A stretch of DNA of 13,779 bases, from contig CAIYZZ010000510.1 of NCBI GenBank assembly GCA_903930805.1, positions 1 to 13,779 of the forward strand, read 5' to 3'. The stretch comes from an uncultured Rhodocyclaceae bacterium. GTDB taxonomy: Bacteria > Pseudomonadota > Gammaproteobacteria > Burkholderiales > Rhodocyclaceae. The position numbers and the translations under genes were made by a program. Under the pieces are notes generated by a model. The model saw only the letters and a program-made list of their open reading frames with translations. It made no database searches and had not been told where the DNA came from. The first letter of the stretch is position 1; each line of letters opens with the position of its first letter. This document shows, one piece after another, positions 11,166 to 13,779 of the stretch.

Positions 11166-13779
11166 ATGACATTGAATCAGCAACCCATCCGCACAAGTAC
11201 GGGTGACAGTGAGCGGGTAGCGATCCAGCATCTGCGCATCTCCGCAGGCATGTTGGCCTTTTTCCTCCTGGCATTCGCAGCGATAGCTACCTGGTCCGCC
11301 TGGACAGACGAAAAAGGCGGCTCAGTCAAGAATCTGACCACCATAACGGAGCTGGAGGCACGGGCGATAGACAGCTACTTCACTCATCTGGAGGCTGACT
11401 TGGGAGAACTCAGTGCAGAGTTAATCCGGAAAGGCGACAAAATCGACCTCGAGCAGGCCTACGGACTGGTCAAACAATTCAAAGCCGCTCATGCGGAACT
11501 GTACAACGTTACACTCATCAAGCCGGACGGTGAAATACTGCTGACAGCAAAAAATCCGCCGGGCTCCACCCATGCGACGCTAGCCAAGGAACCCTCCTTC
11601 ATCGAGTTTATCGAAGCACTCAAATCGGGAAAGGAAAGCGGTATAGGGCGCCCCCTGATTGGTGTGGTGAACAAAATCGTGATCGTTCCTGTTCGCCATC
11701 CCATCAGGGATCGTCAGGGCAATTTGGGCTACATCGTCAGTGCCAACTTGCCGCATGATCATCTACAGACATTCTGGAAAGATGCACCGATCACTACAAA
11801 AGCCGCCATCGGGTTGATGCGTGATGACGGTTTTTTGCTCAGCCGCTACCCGGTTCCGACCAATTTATCGCTGGAACAAATCTATGGCAAACCGCGGACG
11901 GGCGCATTAATCAATTTCCTGCATCAGCAAGGATTCCCAGAGCGCGGGTATATACAAGGACCAAGCAGTCTGGATGGACCAGACTTCTTGAATGCGTTTC
12001 GCCGCTTGCCGAATCATCCGCTGACCTTGTTCGTGGCCATGCCCATGACTGAGATACGTAGCGCATGGTGGGATAGGGTAAGCGAAATCTATTTCGTGCT
12101 GCTTGCCCTACTTCTCGGCGGATTCGCTACTTACCGGTATGCCCTGCGCCGCCACTACCAGAGCATGTTTGAGAAACGCAGAGTAGAGCAACTGGAACAG
12201 GAAGGCGGGGTGTTCAAGCAGGCGATCCTGAATTCAGTGGCCGCCAGCATTGCGGTGTTAGATCGCGACGGAGTGATTCAAGCCGTCAATAAACCCTGGG
12301 AACGCTTCTCCATTGAGAACAGCCCGGTTCCTGGGACACCCACATCGCATACCTATGTGGGTACCAATTATTTTGCAGCCTGCCAGATCGACTCCGGCAA
12401 CCAGGAAGATCAGGTCTCGGCCTCTATCGCGGGTATTCATGCGGTTCTGGACGGGGAATTGCCTACGTTCTCTCAGGAATACCCATGCGACACCCCCGAG
12501 AAACGCCAATGGTTCCGATTAGGCGTTGTGCCATTGGAGGGCATATCCGGTGGTGGGGTCGTCATCACGCACACCGACATCACCGACAGCAAACTCGCGG
12601 AAGATGCCATACGCGAGAGCGAGCAACGTTTCCGCATCATGGCGGATAAAGCGCCGGTGCTGATCTGGATGGCGGGGGAGGACAAGCTTTGCGACTGGTT
12701 CAATCAAGTCTGGCTGGACTTTACCGGGAGGACGCTGAAACAGGAAATGGGCAACGGTTGGGCCGAAGGCGTCCATCCCGATGATTTCGAATGTTGCCTG
12801 AACACTTACGTCACTGCCTTTGACGCCCGGCGGGCCTTCTCCATGGAATACCGCTTGCGCCGCTTCGATGGTGAATATCGTTGGCTGATCGATAACGGTG
12901 TGCCGCGCTTTGACGAGCAAGGCAATTTCACCGGCTACATCGGCTCCTGCACAGACATCACGGATCGCAAGTTGGCTGAGGCCGAGCGCATCCGCCTGCT
13001 GAAGATCATTGAGGAGGCACCGGACTTCATCGCCATGTCAGATATGCAGTCGCAGCTTACCTACCTCAATACAGCAGGTGCCCGGTTGGTCGGCCTTCCC
13101 GATAATCCAGACCTGACCACTCTGAAAATCAAAGATATGCATCCAGAGTGGGCGACACGGAAGGTATTGGAAGAGGGGATCCCCGCTGTTCTGCAACATG
13201 ATTCCTGGACCAGCGAAACCGCCTTGCTACACCGGGATGGTCACACAACGCCGGTATCCCAATTGTTACTTCTGCATCGTGATGCGTCGGGCAATCCCCA
13301 GTTGCTCTCGACAATCATGCGCGATATTTCCGAGTTCAAGAACATCCAGAACATGCTGGAAAAAAAAATGCAGTTGCTTAACACCATTCTCGACAACTCC
13401 AGCGTCGGCATCACATTTGTTCAGGATCGCCGACAGGTCTGGTCAAATCGGCGGATGGGGGAAATGTTTGGCTATACGCAGGCAGAAATGGATGGTCATG
13501 GCACTCGCATGTTCTACCCTTCCCAGGAATCCTACGAAGAGCTGGGTCGCCAGGGATACGAAGCGATCTCCCAAGGCGGACATTTCGTCTCTGAACGGAA
13601 AATGTGCCGCAAGGACGGTACGCCGGTCTGGATGCGTCTTTCCGGAAAACTCATTGACGCTGCCGATGTTGCCTCGGGCAGCATTTGGGTATTTGAAGAC
13701 ATTACTGAACAAAAACGCGACCAGAAAGCGCTTGAGGCTGCCAAGGAAGCCGCCGAGGCTGCCAATATCGCCAAGAGCC
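11166..13779 (+). CDS. Membrane sensor with dCache and four PAS domains, probable histidine kinase, 3' end missing
   Basis: The frame is open from the ATG at 11166-11168 to the window end, 871 codons without a stop. A cytoplasmic lead of about 25 residues is followed by a first membrane helix (about 28-45, MLAFFLLAFAAIATW), a periplasmic double-Cache-like region (about 50-300, with the strand LYNVTLIKPDGEILLTA), and a second helix (about 305-325, FVLLALLLGGFATYRYA). Four PAS domains follow: about 355-475 (ending VVITHTDITDSK), 488-602 (PAS_3 type, ending YIGSCTDITDRK), 612-725 (ending STIMRDISEFK) and 737-849 (ending IWVFEDITEQK). The last visible residues, ALEAAKEAAEAANIAKS, are the helix that typically runs into a HisKA domain, so a histidine kinase, perhaps hybrid, is most likely; a GGDEF output is less likely but not excluded. 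An in-frame ATG at 11124 is an alternative start. Base composition is less GC-rich than the nif genes. It faces away from nifN. Confidence 0.85.
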   Translation, partial: MTLNQQPIRTSTGDSERVAIQHLRISAGMLAFFLLAFAAIATWSAWTDEKGGSVKNLTTITELEARAIDSYFTHLEADLGELSAELIRKGDKIDLEQAYGLVKQFKAAHAELYNVTLIKPDGEILLTAKNPPGSTHATLAKEPSFIEFIEALKSGKESGIGRPLIGVVNKIVIVPVRHPIRDRQGNLGYIVSANLPHDHLQTFWKDAPITTKAAIGLMRDDGFLLSRYPVPTNLSLEQIYGKPRTGALINFLHQQGFPERGYIQGPSSLDGPDFLNAFRRLPNHPLTLFVAMPMTEIRSAWWDRVSEIYFVLLALLLGGFATYRYALRRHYQSMFEKRRVEQLEQEGGVFKQAILNSVAASIAVLDRDGVIQAVNKPWERFSIENSPVPGTPTSHTYVGTNYFAACQIDSGNQEDQVSASIAGIHAVLDGELPTFSQEYPCDTPEKRQWFRLGVVPLEGISGGGVVITHTDITDSKLAEDAIRESEQRFRIMADKAPVLIWMAGEDKLCDWFNQVWLDFTGRTLKQEMGNGWAEGVHPDDFECCLNTYVTAFDARRAFSMEYRLRRFDGEYRWLIDNGVPRFDEQGNFTGYIGSCTDITDRKLAEAERIRLLKIIEEAPDFIAMSDMQSQLTYLNTAGARLVGLPDNPDLTTLKIKDMHPEWATRKVLEEGIPAVLQHDSWTSETALLHRDGHTTPVSQLLLLHRDASGNPQLLSTIMRDISEFKNIQNMLEKKMQLLNTILDNSSVGITFVQDRRQVWSNRRMGEMFGYTQAEMDGHGTRMFYPSQESYEELGRQGYEAISQGGHFVSERKMCRKDGTPVWMRLSGKLIDAADVASGSIWVFEDITEQKRDQKALEAAKEAAEAANIAKS

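Overview
The window is a piece of a high-GC proteobacterial chromosome carrying part of a molybdenum-nitrogenase (nif) cluster. The gene order nifN, nifX, a DUF269 NifX-associated gene, fdxB, then iscA(nif), nifU, nifS, together with NifA/IHF/sigma-54 promoters, fits a diazotrophic betaproteobacterium, plausibly of the Rhodocyclales (Azoarcus/Dechloromonas/Accumulibacter-like). That placement is inferred from protein character and gene order; no search was run.

Layout. Bases 2-1024 (+) hold the 3' part of a DUF4143-type AAA ATPase whose Walker A lies outside the window. Bases 1025-1419 are largely non-coding but contain a short secreted-protein-like reading frame with no normal start codon. 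Bases 1420-2517 (+) encode an exported M23 metallopeptidase with a C-terminal membrane anchor. A convergent junction follows, and everything from 2733 to 10703 is on the minus strand: transcription unit 1 is nifN-nifX-DUF269-fdxB-cache/CheW (10703 to 5393), transcription unit 2 is iscA-nifU-nifS (5201 to 2733). From 11166 to the window end (+) an open, unterminated frame encodes a dCache plus four-PAS membrane sensor, probably a histidine kinase.

Both nif units have a complete-looking nif promoter: a TGT-N10-ACA NifA upstream activator sequence, an IHF-like site, and a GG-N10-GC sigma-54 promoter with an estimated start 22-24 bases before the first gene. Functionally, NifU/NifS/IscA make and carry Fe-S clusters, NifN (with NifE, not in this window) and NifX build and carry the FeMo-cofactor precursor, and FdxB is a likely electron donor. 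The unusual member is an 886-residue protein with two related Cache-like sensor modules, no recognisable membrane segment, and a C-terminal CheW domain, placed so that it should be co-expressed with nitrogenase assembly genes. It may link nitrogen-fixing status to chemotaxis.

The most striking unexplained structure is a 24-base sequence that occurs four times in one orientation: twice immediately after stop codons of the minus-strand genes, once downstream of the AAA ATPase gene, and once inside the nifN coding sequence, in frame. It is not explained by any gene or by a recognisable terminator.
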